Under the pieces are notes generated by a model. It did not search any database, was not told where the DNA came from, and saw nothing but the letters and a program-made list of their open reading frames with translations. Positions 40,502 through 50,109 of a stretch of 64,000 bases of DNA are shown in pieces. Position numbers and translations under genes: made by a program. Source of the DNA: Bacteroidota bacterium. Its GTDB lineage: Bacteria > Bacteroidota > Bacteroidia > AKYH767-A > OLB10. The stretch's first letter is position 1, and each line of letters begins with the position of its first letter. The stretch lies in NCBI GenBank assembly GCA_016717725.1, contig JADKFA010000001.1, forward strand, positions 1 to 64,000. Reading direction: 5' to 3'.

Positions 40502-41965
40502 TTACTTCCCAATCAACTTCAAATGAGTAATTACATCAAAAACAGGAGTGCAAAAACCAAGTCCTTCCATTCTGCCACCTGAGATTTTTGAATTAACCAC
40601 TCCAATAAAAACTCCTGGTAATTTTAGTAAAGGTCCACCGCTGTTTCCAGGGTTAACACTAACATCGGTTTGAATGATCGTATGCTTATCTCCATTTTTT
40701 CGAATCGCGGAAACAATACCTTTAGAGACCGTTTGACTTAATTCCATAGAAGCTGGAGTTCCAATGGCTAAAACTTCGTCTGCAACTTCAACTTCAATAT
40801 TACTTAGCAAACTAAAAGCAAACGGAAAATTCTTACTCGTTTTTATTAGAGCTAAATCGGCTGACTTACTTGTTCTCACCACTTTTCCACTGATGGTATC
40901 ACCAGCATTAGAAATAATTTGAATAAGACTGTCTTCAACCTCAGAAATTACATGATAACTTGTTAAGATATAACCATCATTGCTTACCACACAACCGGAA
41001 CCAAACGATTCACCTGTTTTAATGGTAACCGTTGCCTTTAATGCCGATTTCATATCAGTAACTGCGCTACTGTTATTTAAACGTAACGACGCTAACTTAG
41101 AAGCGGCCAAAGGTTCATCGTCTTTAAAAATTACATTTGAAGCAGTATCAGCAATTAAATCATAAAGCGAATTAGCAATAGCCTCCTCCATTTTACTATT
41201 AATAAATTTTCTTTTTGCATCTGAGTCAATCGTTAACCATTTCAACGCCTCCAAACTATAAATTCCTGATTTACCTGCTTTTCTCAAATTATAAATATCC
41301 TTTCCAAATTTATCCTTAAATTCATATTGTACTTCAACCTCAATTTGCATCGCCATTTGACTGCAGTTTTTTGAGGTTTCATAAAAGTAGCACCTCGCTA
41401 ATTTTAGTGTAGATTCTAAATGACATTTATAATTTTCTGAATTCAACATGGAATAATTCGTATCAACAACACTTGTTGACGCAATTCCTTTTACAAAGTA
41501 CAAGGGAGCATCCTTCCGATATTCGCGCACTGATGTTTTATCAAAACAGCCATGATATACTGGTTCAAATTGTTTTTTTCTGACCAGAGCATAATCGTAA
41601 TGATAGGTGTATGCCTCGGCATCTGTATCATAAGCTCTTCTTAAAGCAATAGTGGAAGTTCCTGTTGAACTTTTATAAATTTTTCGCTCCACATTTATGC
41701 TAATTTCTTTATCCCCATAAAAAGCGACTTCATGCATCGGCAAATAACCAGGACGCGTCACTTTAATTTGTTTTAAAATATGTTTTTTATCCAATAAAAT
41801 TTTCACCGATTTTCCGGCTCCTACTTTCACATCATCCACAAAAACTTCGCAATCGTCGGCATTGGTTTTTATGAGGAAAGACTGGGCTGAAAGCGTTTGA
41901 GTAATTGAATTTAAAATTAAAAGAACGCTAGCAAACCAAATTACTCTTAAGCATAAATTATTCAT
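40502..41965 (-). CDS. Secreted trypsin-like serine protease with N-terminal PEGA-like domain (paralogue A)
   Basis: 487 residues. A signal peptide (FASVLLILNSITQTLSAQ) is followed by a PEGA-like domain (~residues 30-92: NADDCEVFVDDVKVGAGKSVKILLD). A middle region of about 220 residues that I do not recognise contains CYFYETSKNCSQMAMQIEVEVQY. The protease domain is S1C/DegP-like, with catalytic His ~338 (TSYHVIS), Asp ~370 (SADLALIK) and Ser ~442 (GNSGGPL). No PDZ domain follows. It is immediately downstream of a paralogue of identical length with the catalytic residues at the same positions. Likely periplasmic; substrate unknown. Confidence 0.85.
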   Translation of the reverse strand: MNNLCLRVIWFASVLLILNSITQTLSAQSFLIKTNADDCEVFVDDVKVGAGKSVKILLDKKHILKQIKVTRPGYLPMHEVAFYGDKEISINVERKIYKSSTGTSTIALRRAYDTDAEAYTYHYDYALVRKKQFEPVYHGCFDKTSVREYRKDAPLYFVKGIASTSVVDTNYSMLNSENYKCHLESTLKLARCYFYETSKNCSQMAMQIEVEVQYEFKDKFGKDIYNLRKAGKSGIYSLEALKWLTIDSDAKRKFINSKMEEAIANSLYDLIADTASNVIFKDDEPLAASKLASLRLNNSSAVTDMKSALKATVTIKTGESFGSGCVVSNDGYILTSYHVISEVEDSLIQIISNAGDTISGKVVRTSKSADLALIKTSKNFPFAFSLLSNIEVEVADEVLAIGTPASMELSQTVSKGIVSAIRKNGDKHTIIQTDVSVNPGNSGGPLLKLPGVFIGVVNSKISGGRMEGLGFCTPVFDVITHLKLIGK

Positions 41966-42065
41966 ATAATGTCAGTATAATGATTTTATAATATTAAGTT
42001 ATAGAATAATAATCAAACTTAAACTTAGATTTTAATCGAAAGAAGCAAAATGTATTATTGTCATT

Positions 42066-43529
42066 TCAATTCACTTTTAATTTCAAGAATTCAATAACAT
42101 CAGAAACAGGTGTACAGAAACCAAGGCCTTCTACTCTATTCCCTGAGATTTTTGAATTTACTACTCCGAGGAATGTTGCAGGTCTTCGAATTAAAGGACC
42201 GCCACTATTACCAGGACTCACACTAACATCGGTTTGGATTAATTTTATTCCATCCGTACTATTTCTAAGTCCAGAAATAATTCCTTTGGACACGGTTTGG
42301 CTTAATTCCATATAGGCAGGAGTGCCAATTGCAATCACTTCGTCAGCGACTTCAAATTCCGAATTTTCATCTAATTTAAACGCAAAAGGAAATGATTTTT
42401 CAACTTTTAATATAGCTAAATCAGCTTTTTTACTTGTTCTATTTACTTTACAGTTTAGCGTATCACCCTTATTTGTAATTACCTTAATTAAGCTATCTTC
42501 AGTTTCTGAAATAACGTGATAACTAGTCAAAATATAACCATCATTGCTTACCACACATCCAGACCCAAAGGATTTGTCGGCAGTTATAGTAACAGTTGCG
42601 CCTAGGGCCGACTTCATATCTGTAACAAATGAATTTGGTTTCAATGTCAGCACCTCCATTTTTATAGCGCTCAACTTTTCCTTATCACTAAAAACATCTT
42701 TAAAAGCTGAATCTGCAATCATATCATAAAACGAATTGGCAATTGCTTCCTGAAAATACTTCTCTGTACAAGCTAATTGTTCTTTACAGTCCATAGCTTT
42801 CCATTGAATCTCGTCTAAACTATAGACTCCAGATTTCCCTTTTTTTGTTCCTTTGAAAATTTGCTTTCCAAAATTATCATTAAAAATATAAGACATTTCA
42901 ACTTCCAAATTCATTGCTATATTATAACAATTTTGACTTGGCTGTAGATAAAGTATATTAACAGAATTGACTCCTGCCTCTAAAAGACTTCTATCATTTC
43001 CAAAATGCAATACTGCCAAATTTGTATCAATATAACCGGTTGAGGCCAATCCTTTCATTCCATTACTTAATCCTTCAATATGATAATTGCGCTCATCAGA
43101 ACAGTTTTTACATTTGTAATCAACAACATCATAATACAAAGTTCGTGCTTTTATAAAATCATAATGATATGTTCTAACAATGGGATTTATACCTAAATTT
43201 ACAAATGCTATAATAGGAGGTACTGCTTTTTCCTTTTGAAGAGATTTTCGCAAAACGTAAATCCGAATCTCTTTTTCTCCTTTATAAATTACATTAAATT
43301 CAGGTTTGTAATCAGGTCTTGCCACTTTAATCTGTGAAAGATTTTTTCTTTCACTGAATTTAACTGTTACCTTTTTCCCAACACCTACACTTAGGCCATC
43401 AACAAAAACTTCGCAATCATCAGCATTTGTAATCACTGTGAATGATTGAGCAATCGCCACATTTGAAAATGACCGAATGCAAATAAATAAACCAAAGATT
43501 AAAATTACTTTTAGAATTTGACTGATCAT
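42066..43529 (-). CDS. Secreted trypsin-like serine protease with N-terminal PEGA-like domain (paralogue B)
   Basis: 487 residues with the same layout as the gene downstream: signal peptide (FGLFICIRSFSNVAIAQ), PEGA-like domain (NADDCEVFVDGLSVGVGKKVTVKF), an unrecognised middle with extra Cys residues (DYKCKNCSDERNYH, not in paralogue A), then a trypsin-like domain with His ~338, Asp ~370 and Ser ~442. Of the last 48 residues, 34 are identical to paralogue A, whereas the middle regions differ much more. This fits an old tandem duplication with protease conservation and divergence of the sensing or substrate part. The genes are about 100 bases apart on the same strand. Confidence 0.85.
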   Translation of the reverse strand: MISQILKVILIFGLFICIRSFSNVAIAQSFTVITNADDCEVFVDGLSVGVGKKVTVKFSERKNLSQIKVARPDYKPEFNVIYKGEKEIRIYVLRKSLQKEKAVPPIIAFVNLGINPIVRTYHYDFIKARTLYYDVVDYKCKNCSDERNYHIEGLSNGMKGLASTGYIDTNLAVLHFGNDRSLLEAGVNSVNILYLQPSQNCYNIAMNLEVEMSYIFNDNFGKQIFKGTKKGKSGVYSLDEIQWKAMDCKEQLACTEKYFQEAIANSFYDMIADSAFKDVFSDKEKLSAIKMEVLTLKPNSFVTDMKSALGATVTITADKSFGSGCVVSNDGYILTSYHVISETEDSLIKVITNKGDTLNCKVNRTSKKADLAILKVEKSFPFAFKLDENSEFEVADEVIAIGTPAYMELSQTVSKGIISGLRNSTDGIKLIQTDVSVSPGNSGGPLIRRPATFLGVVNSKISGNRVEGLGFCTPVSDVIEFLKLKVN

Positions 43530-43714
43530 AAATAATATATTTAACTTTTATTTCCATCCAAAATACTTCTAAGACAAATAGAATAAATTGAAAGGGCATT
43601 AAACCGGAAACAAATATAACTGAAAACACTAATCATTAATTGGGTAAAAAAAGCTTAAAGAAAGTTATGTGACCTCTATTAATGGAGGATAAATACATCT
43701 GACCTAATCCAACT

Positions 43715-44680
43715 TTAAATAATCCCTTCCTTCAATAAATCGTGCAGATGAACAAATCCGATGAAATTTGTTCCTTCACTAACTACTAATTGGGTAATAT
43801 TATTGGATTTCATTAAAGCTAAGGCTTCAACTGCCATCATATCTCTTAATACCGTTTTGGGGTTCTTGGTCATAATATCTCGGGCTTTGATGGAATCAAA
43901 ATCGAATTTTTTCTGCATCATTCGTCTTAAATCACCATCGGTAATGATGCCAACCAACTTTCCTGAATCCACTACCGCTGTAGCACCCAGTCGTTTGGAA
44001 GAAATTTCAAGAATAACTTCATTTAATGCTGCATTAGGAGAAACAATTGGTTGCTCAATATTCGATAATAAGTCCTCTACTTTTAGATAAAGTCGTTTAC
44101 CCAAAGCACCTCCGGGATGATACTTAGCGAAATCGGTTGCCGTGAAACCTTTCATTTCCAACAAACAAACAGCTAAAGCATCACCCATCGCTAATTGAGC
44201 GGTGGTACTGCTAGTGGGAGCTAAATTATTTGGACAGGCTTCCTTCTTTACTTTAGTCGACAAAACAAAATCGGCTTGAGTAGCTAAAAAAGAATCCGTT
44301 ACGCCTACCATGGCAATTAAAGTATTTCCTCCACTCTTAATTAAAGGCGCTAACACTTTGATTTCAGGCGTATTACCAGAATTGGAAATTAAAATTACCG
44401 TATCATTTCGTTGAATCATTCCTAAATCACCATGGATGGCATCCGCAGCATGAAGAAAAACAGAAGGGGTACCCGTAGAATTGAATGTAGCCACTATTTT
44501 ATTTGCGATAATGGCTGATTTTCCAATTCCGCTCACTACAACACGACCTTCTGAGGCATGAATCAGCTTAATAGTCGAAATAAAATCCTCATTCAACATC
44601 TCCATCAGACCTAAAACAGAGTCAGCCTCAATTTGTAATGTGTCTTTCGCAAGAGAAATAATTTTTTGATCACTGAGCAT
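43715..44680 (-). CDS. kdsD: Arabinose-5-phosphate isomerase (KpsF/GutQ family)
   Basis: Interconverts ribulose-5-phosphate and arabinose-5-phosphate, the first committed step to KDO. 321 residues: an N-terminal SIS domain (GRVVVSGIGKSAIIANKIVAT ... STGTPSVFLHAADAIHGDLGM ... ILISNSGNTPEIKVL) followed by two CBS domains (from about residue 205, including GIITDGDLRRMMQK and NITQLVVSEGTNFIGFVHLHDLL). Length and layout are standard. The start is an ATG. It fits with kdsB elsewhere in the window. Confidence 0.93.
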   Translation of the reverse strand: MLSDQKIISLAKDTLQIEADSVLGLMEMLNEDFISTIKLIHASEGRVVVSGIGKSAIIANKIVATFNSTGTPSVFLHAADAIHGDLGMIQRNDTVILISNSGNTPEIKVLAPLIKSGGNTLIAMVGVTDSFLATQADFVLSTKVKKEACPNNLAPTSSTTAQLAMGDALAVCLLEMKGFTATDFAKYHPGGALGKRLYLKVEDLLSNIEQPIVSPNAALNEVILEISSKRLGATAVVDSGKLVGIITDGDLRRMMQKKFDFDSIKARDIMTKNPKTVLRDMMAVEALALMKSNNITQLVVSEGTNFIGFVHLHDLLKEGII

Positions 44681-44874
44681 AATCTATTTTAATTTGATAA
44701 AGTATTGCAAAGATCATTTTTTTACACATAAAATAAATAGAATTCTTGTTTTATTAATTACAAAACAATATCTTCACCTATCTAGTAGTTAAATTAAATC
44801 GTGGCTCAGCGTGAATTCAACATGAAACGTACTATTTTCATGAAAATTATACTGTGAGCAAGAGTAAAAAATAG

Positions 44875-44882
44875 TAAATTTG
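44875..44882 (+). promoter_or_regulatory. -7 promoter box of recQ
   Basis: TAAATTTG, a full match to TAnnTTTG, 23 bases before the recQ ATG at 44906. Confidence 0.5.
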
Positions 44883-44905
44883 CAATCCTTAATTTCCAAT
44901 GAAAC

Positions 44906-46809
44906 ATGTTAGTTGAAGAAAATACGCTTAATGAAGCGTTAAATAAATATTTTGGGTATGACCAGTTTAAAGGTGCACAAGAAGAAGTAATTCGGAATGT
45001 ACTTGCACGTAAGAACACTTTTGTCATCATGCCCACCGGTGGTGGAAAATCGATGTGCTACCAATTACCTGCTTTAATGAGCAAGGGAACAGCCATCATA
45101 ATTTCACCATTAATTGCCTTGATGAAAAACCAGGTGGATGCAATACGCGGATTTAGGCTACCGCTACCGAAAAAGTACAAGCTGACATTCAAAAGAATTT
45201 AGGAATGATGGATGCGCAAGTATTTAAAGCATCATTTAATCGTCCAAATTTATATTATGAAATACGTCCAAAGGTTAACGTATTAAAAGAAATGATCAAG
45301 TTTGTAAAGCAACATCCTGGTAAATCAGGAATCATCTATTGCTTAAGTCGTAAAAAAGTAGAAGAAGTTGCACAAACATTAACTGTAAATGGAATCAAAG
45401 CACTTCCGTATCATGCAGGACTTGATGCCAACACGCGAGCATCTACTCAAGATAAATTTTTGATGGAGGAGATGGATGTGATCGTAGCAACTATCGCATT
45501 CGGAATGGGAATTGATAAACCCGATGTTCGTTTTGTAATTCATCACGATATTCCAAAAAGCTTAGAAGGTTATTACCAAGAAACAGGTCGTGCTGGACGA
45601 GATGGTCGTGAAGGAAGATGTGTAACTTTTTACAGCTATAAAGACATCGAGAAGTTAGAGAAATTCATGAAAGGCAAGCCCGTTGCAGAACAAGAAATTG
45701 GAAAGCAATTGTTATCGGAAACGGTAGGTTATGCTGAAACTTCAGTTTGCAGACGTAGAGTTTTATTAAATTATTTTGGAGAGAAATACGAAAGTGATAA
45801 TTGCAATAGTTGTGATAATTGCTTGCATCCAAAACCATTGATAGAAGCGCAAGATGAAATGTCGTTGTTGCTGGAAACGATTTTAGCAGTAAAAGAAAAG
45901 CACCAAGCAGAACATATTGTAAATATTCTTATTGGACAACTTGATCAGCAAGTAAAAAACTACAAGCATAATGCTTTAGAAGTTTTTGCTGAAGGTGTTG
46001 AACAAGGCGAACGTTTTTGGACAACCTTAATACGTCAATCCATCCTTGCTGGATTACTCACCAAGGATATTGATAATTATGGTTTATTAAAAGTGAGTGA
46101 AGAAGGAAATGCATTTTTGAAAAATCCAACTTCATTCAAAATTGCTATCGATTCAAAATTTGAAGATGCCGATGCTGATGAGGATGATGAAGCGGGTGCC
46201 GGTGGTGGTGGCGCTGCAGATGAGCAACTTTTTGAAATGCTCAAAACATTGCGTAAGAATGTTGCAAAGCAAAAAAATCTTCCTCCTTTTGTAGTCTTCC
46301 AAGATCCTTCTTTGGAAGAGATGGCTACAAATTATCCGATTACCATTGATGAATTAAAAAATATCACGGGTGTTGGAAACGGAAAAGCGACGAAGTACGG
46401 AAAGCCATTTATTGAACTCATCAAAAAGTATGTTGAAGAGAACGAAATTGAGCGTCCCGATGATATGGTGGTGAAGAGTGTGGTAAACAAGAGCGGATTG
46501 AAAGTGCATATCATTCAAAACATCGACAGAAGAATTTCTTTAGATGATATGGCGAAATCGAAAGGCTTGAAGTTAGAAGATATCATTGGTGAAATTGAAA
46601 GCATTGTTGCATCTGGCACTCGAGTAGATATTCAATACTACATCAATGAAGTGATTGATGAAGAACGTCAAGATGAAGTGTTCGATTATTTCCGCACTGC
46701 AGAGAACGATACCATAGAAGATGCCATCAATGAGATGGGAGAAAACGAATACACGGTAGATGAAATTCGGTTGATACGGATAAAGTTTATGAGTGAAGTA
46801 GCGAACTAG
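44906..46809 (+). pseudogene. recQ: ATP-dependent DNA helicase RecQ lacking its DEAH-box segment
   Basis: RecQ unwinds DNA during recombination and repair. The N-terminal 98-residue frame carries KYFGYDQFKGAQEEVI (motif 0), Walker A MPTGGGKSMCYQLPAL and SPLIALMKNQVDAIRGF. The sequence then jumps straight to TATEKVQADIQKNLGMMDAQVFK. About 100-115 codons that should contain motif II (DEAH) and the start of motif III are absent, and the two sides are in different frames. The second part (45205-46809, 534 residues) is intact: helicase C domain with motifs V/VI (GMGIDKPDVRFV, QETGRAGRDG), zinc-binding Cys (CRRR...CNSCDNC), RQC and HRDC domains and a long C-terminal extension. As written it cannot be a working helicase. 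It is either a real deletion or an assembly collapse. Confidence 0.85.
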
Positions 46810-46822
46810 GTTACGAAAAAGG

Positions 46823-47014
46823 TTACGATCCCGATAGCTATCGGGAACGAATCGATACGAATATACGATCCCGATAGCTATCGGGAACGAATCCGCTAAT
46901 CCGCTAATTCACTAATTCGTTAACTTACCTAAATCAGGTTGCGAACTAGGCTACGTCGCGAGGCTTCGCGATACGAATCGATACGAATGTACGATCCCGA
47001 TAGCTATCGGGAAC
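46823..47014. repeat. Three copies of a palindromic repeat downstream of recQ
   Basis: The 16-base perfect palindrome CCCGATAGCTATCGGG occurs at 46830-46845, 46870-46885 and 46996-47011, each inside the longer unit TACGAT-palindrome-AACGAAT. Between the second and third copies lies another foldback, CGCGAGGCTTCGCG (about 46958-46971), whose reverse complement recurs at about 63416-63429. The half-palindrome GATAGCTATCGGG also ends the 51-bp repeats at 15 and 63 kb. Confidence 0.85.
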
Positions 47015-47153
47015 GAATACGCTAATTCGCTGATTTACCCACGCAATATTTTGCTGAAAAAAGTATTTCATTTCACTTTAACTTTTGTGTTCCGCTTAAT
47101 CGGTTAATCATAGAAATTCACCCTTGAAATTGAGTGCTTCGTATACACTTCAC

Positions 47154-47308
47154 GGCGCAGCAATTCACCCCAGAAGTACAGTCCTTCGGACAGACTACTG
47201 GGCGCAGCAATTCACCCCAGAAGTACAGTCCTTCGGACAGACTACAGGGCGCTGCAATTCACCCCAGAAGTACAGTCCTTTGCACAGACTTCTGGGCGCT
47301 GCAATTCA
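47154..47308. repeat. 47-bp direct tandem repeat, three full copies plus a partial one
   Basis: Units start at 47154, 47201 and 47248 with GGCGC(A/T)GCAATTCACCCC and are 47 bases each; a fourth is cut off after GGCGCTGCAATTCA from 47295. There are no spacers, so this is not a CRISPR array. The open frames that run through it exist only because of the repeat and I do not regard them as genes. Confidence 0.9.
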
Positions 47309-47315
47309 AAAAAGA

Positions 47316-47342
47316 AAAAGCCCATCTCATCGACGGGCTTTT
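47316..47342 (-). terminator. Terminator of the DUF2795 gene
   Basis: The inverted repeat AAAAGCCC (47316-47323) / GGGCTTTT (47335-47342), read on the minus strand, is followed by a T-rich tract (TTTTTCTTTTTT). It lies about 20 bases past the stop of the gene at 47361. Confidence 0.75.
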
Positions 47343-47360
47343 CTGCTTTTTAATGTTTTT

Positions 47361-47582
47361 CTAATATTCGTCTTCGTTGAAGAAGAAATCATCCTTGGTT
47401 GGATAATCGGGCCAAATCTCTTCTATGTTTTCGTAGGATTCACCTTCGTCTTCTAACTCCTGCAAGTTTTCTATCACTTCCATCGGAGCTCCTGAACGAA
47501 TGGCATAATCTATCAATTCGTCTTTGGTTGCCGGCCAAGGGGCATCTTCAAGGTGTTGTGCGAGTTCGAGGGTCCAATACAT
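47361..47582 (-). CDS. DUF2795 domain-containing small acidic protein
   Basis: 73 residues. MYWTLELAQHLEDAPWPATKDELIDYAIRSGAPMEVIENLQ is the DUF2795 pattern, followed by an acidic tail (ELEDEGESYENIEEIWPDYPTKDDFFFNEDEY). It is conserved in this phylum with no assigned function. It starts at an ATG, is intact and has its own terminator. Confidence 0.88.
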   Translation of the reverse strand: MYWTLELAQHLEDAPWPATKDELIDYAIRSGAPMEVIENLQELEDEGESYENIEEIWPDYPTKDDFFFNEDEY

Positions 47583-47703
47583 ATTTTTAAATGATTAATG
47601 CGTTATAACGATAAATCTCCTGAATGGTTCAAGCCTTAACGGAGGGCGCGCAAAAATAACAAAATGAAACTCTAAAAAGCTAAATATTTCAACTATGTTT
47701 TTT

Positions 47704-48252
47704 TCACAATTTTGGGCTCCACGGACTTTCAATCACTTTCATGTTCATACCGAGGTATCTACTTAAGGTGAAAAGATAATCGGACAAGCGATTAAGATAC
47801 ACTATAATCTTTTCATTTACAGGAGTTTCCTCATTCAAATGGGTTACTAATCGCTCGCATCTTCTGCAAACACAACGTGCAATATGCGTAAATGAAACGG
47901 TGGTATTTCCGCCTGGTAGAATAAATGATTTTAATTCGGGCAAGAGCGCAGTCATACGATCTATTTCTTTTTCAAGCACTTCAATGTCCTCAGATTTAAT
48001 CTCCGGTAATTTCATTCTGCTTTTCTCAGGATCGCTTGCTAAATGAGATCCAATGGTGAATAAACGATCCTGAATTTCAAGCAAGGTATTGATACTCTGC
48101 TGATCGATTCCTTGATCGCGAATCAGTCCAATGTATGAATTTAACTCATCAACGGTGCCGTAAGTCTCAATCCGGATATGATGCTTAGGAACTCGAGTCC
48201 CGCCAATGAGGGAGGTTTGACCTGAATCACCCGTTTTTGTATAAATTTTCAT
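47704..48252 (-). CDS. Cob(I)yrinic acid a,c-diamide adenosyltransferase, PduO type
   Basis: Transfers adenosyl from ATP to cob(I)alamin to make adenosylcobalamin. 182 residues. Motifs are the N-terminal KIYTKTGDSGQTSLIGGTRVPK (ATP-binding), TYGTVDELNSYIGLI and the C-terminal FTHIARCVCRRCERLVTHL, NRLSDYLFTLSRYLG. The start overlaps the stop of the ABC ATPase gene by four bases (ATGA), so they are co-transcribed and probably coupled, though no functional link is obvious. Confidence 0.93.
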   Translation of the reverse strand: MKIYTKTGDSGQTSLIGGTRVPKHHIRIETYGTVDELNSYIGLIRDQGIDQQSINTLLEIQDRLFTIGSHLASDPEKSRMKLPEIKSEDIEVLEKEIDRMTALLPELKSFILPGGNTTVSFTHIARCVCRRCERLVTHLNEETPVNEKIIVYLNRLSDYLFTLSRYLGMNMKVIESPWSPKL

Positions 48253-48968
48253 GCTCCCGTAATAGCTTCGTTAATTAATGGATTAGGATTTTTTTGGTCC
48301 GACTCCACCATCCCATCTTTCAGTCGAACAATGCGATGCGCATGTCGAGCGATATCCTCTTCATGTGTCACCAAAATTACGGTATTCCCTTTATTATGGA
48401 TATCGGCTAACAAGGCCATAATTTCAATTGATGTTTTAGAATCTAAGTTTCCCGTGGGCTCATCCGCAAGAATAATGGCTGGGTTTGTCACCAAGGCTCT
48501 TGCAATGGCAACACGTTGACGTTGTCCACCTGAAAGTTCATTAGGCCGATGGGTTACCCGATCACCTAAGCCCACATCTTGCAACGATTTTAACGCACGC
48601 GCTTCACGATCTTCACGACTCACGCCTGCATACACCAATGGGAGGGCAACATTATCGAGAGCAGTTGAGCGCGGAAGTAAATTAAAAGTTTGGAAAACGA
48701 ATCCAATTTGCTTGTTTCTGATTTCCGCCAATTCATTATCGCTAAGGCGTGATACATCAATATTATTAAGATGATATTCTCCTCCTGATGGAGTATCGAG
48801 ACAACCCAACACATTCATCAATGTCGACTTCCCTGACCCTGAAGAGCCCATCAAGGCTACATATTCATTCTTAGCAATAGAAAGTGTGATGGAACGCAAG
48901 GCGTAAATGGTTTCTAATCCTACTTTATAAACTCTGGAAATATTTTTTACCTGAATAATGTTTTCCAC
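48249..48968 (-). CDS. ABC transporter ATP-binding protein, MacB/LolD family
   Basis: 239 residues. Walker A GSSGSGKSTLMNVLG, the Q-loop QIGFVFQTFNLLPR, signature LSGGQRQRVAIARAL, Walker B IILADEPTGNLDS and switch His VILVTHEEDIARHAHR match ATPases that drive MacB/FtsX-type permeases for lipoprotein sorting or efflux. The start is probably the GTG at 48968, 16 bases after a TATTTTTG promoter box. No permease is adjacent; the one at 6.7-8.0 kb is a possible partner type only by family. Confidence 0.92.
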   Translation of the reverse strand: MENIIQVKNISRVYKVGLETIYALRSITLSIAKNEYVALMGSSGSGKSTLMNVLGCLDTPSGGEYHLNNIDVSRLSDNELAEIRNKQIGFVFQTFNLLPRSTALDNVALPLVYAGVSREDREARALKSLQDVGLGDRVTHRPNELSGGQRQRVAIARALVTNPAIILADEPTGNLDSKTSIEIMALLADIHNKGNTVILVTHEEDIARHAHRIVRLKDGMVESDQKNPNPLINEAITGA

Positions 48969-48984
48969 GCTGTATGCTTTTTTT

Positions 48985-48992
48985 CAAAAATA
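48985..48992 (-). promoter_or_regulatory. -7 promoter box of the ABC ATPase gene
   Basis: The minus strand reads TATTTTTG, a full match to TAnnTTTG, 16 bases before the GTG start at 48968. Confidence 0.5.
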
Positions 48993-49096
48993 GGAAAGAT
49001 TGCGATTCGTTGGATTCGGATGAGGGTGAGAATTGAACGATTGAGGTGTAAATTTGAAGTTTCTAGAAAAGTTCATCTAAATAAAGAGGGCTAAGC

Positions 49097-49892
49097 CTAA
49101 TAACGAAGTATGAAATTCTCTTTACTGAGATCCTTGCTTACAAACAAAATTCCCATCATAAAAATATTGATGCTTAAAGTGAATCGTTTATCGGCGATAA
49201 GTTGCTGCCAAGTTAGGCGCATTTCATCCGACCAATTAATATCATCGACAACAATGATGGCATCCTCACTTAATTTTGGAAAACACATTTCAATATATTG
49301 CAAAGTTGGCTTCAGTTGATGGTGTCCATCCACAAATAAAAAATCAATTTTCTCAATTTTTTTCAAGTAAGATGGGCAATGAATTTTCAAATGCGCCTAC
49401 TACTAATTCGATTTTGTAATATGGAAACTGATTAAAATTTTCTTGTGCTATTCGGGCTGTCTCCGGACATCCTTCTAAAGTAAAGACTTTTGCAGATGGA
49501 TTTCCTGCTGCCTGATACAATGCAGAAATACCCAGTGAAGTACCTAATTCGACGATGGTTAATGGCTTTAAATAATTCACCAATCGGAACAACATGCGCG
49601 CATAACGGGGTGACTTAGCCGACTTTTTAGCAATGTAAGAAACTGATAATTCTTTAAATACATGCCCACCAAATCCAGCACCAAAATCTAAGACTTTAAT
49701 TTTACGTTGATCCTCTTTTAATTTTTTCCGTAACTTTTCGATAGGTTTCAGCAAATCGTATTTACGATCGCGTTTAAAAACAAATTCATTTAATTGATAA
49801 GCAAATGGTGCTTGCAACCCATGACGATTTGTAGCTTTTAAATAAAAGCTACAAAAACGATAAACCAATGAAAGGGTGGAACCAAGATTCAT
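49097..49892 (-). CDS. Class I SAM-dependent O-methyltransferase-like protein (frame-broken)
   Basis: About 265 residues after joining frames. The SAM-binding core is LTIVELGTSLGISALYQAAGNPSAKVFTLEGCPETARIAQENF; an earlier phrase KIKVLDFGAGFGGHVFKEL resembles motif I of another methyltransferase but may be coincidental. The second half gives KIDFLFVDGHHQLKPTLQYIEMCFPKLSEDAIIVVDDINWSDEM, as in catechol-type O-methyltransferases. The frame breaks near 49370 in a run of seven A residues; removing one A (or adding two) restores it. The ATG at 49892 is preferred over a TTG at 49922. Substrate unknown. Confidence 0.82.
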
Positions 49893-50109
49893 GAAGAGTA
49901 CAAAGATCGTGGAAAAAAGCAAATGTCAATATTCGCTTTATACAATTCAAGCATTCGACTCACATTTAATTAGATTTGAATACACGCGTTCAATAAATAC
50001 TTCGCTTATTTATTCTAATTTAACAAAATTCACTTTGGCTACTTTGTGACAGAATAAATATCGATTAAAAATATTATTACTGAAAAAATGATACTCCATT
50101 CTGTTGCAC

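Noticed and set aside
47154..47308. Possible CRISPR array
   Set aside because: The units abut directly with no spacers, and no cas genes are in the window.
47124..47456. Open frames of 76-110 codons running through the 47-bp repeats
   Set aside because: They exist because the repeat unit lacks stops in those frames; they have no start context or family resemblance and overlap a real - strand gene.
49710..49740. A second SAM-binding motif (VLDFGAGFGGH) in the methyltransferase gene as evidence of a fusion
   Set aside because: The spacing is too short for two complete methyltransferase domains; the later VELGTSLGISAL fits the family better.
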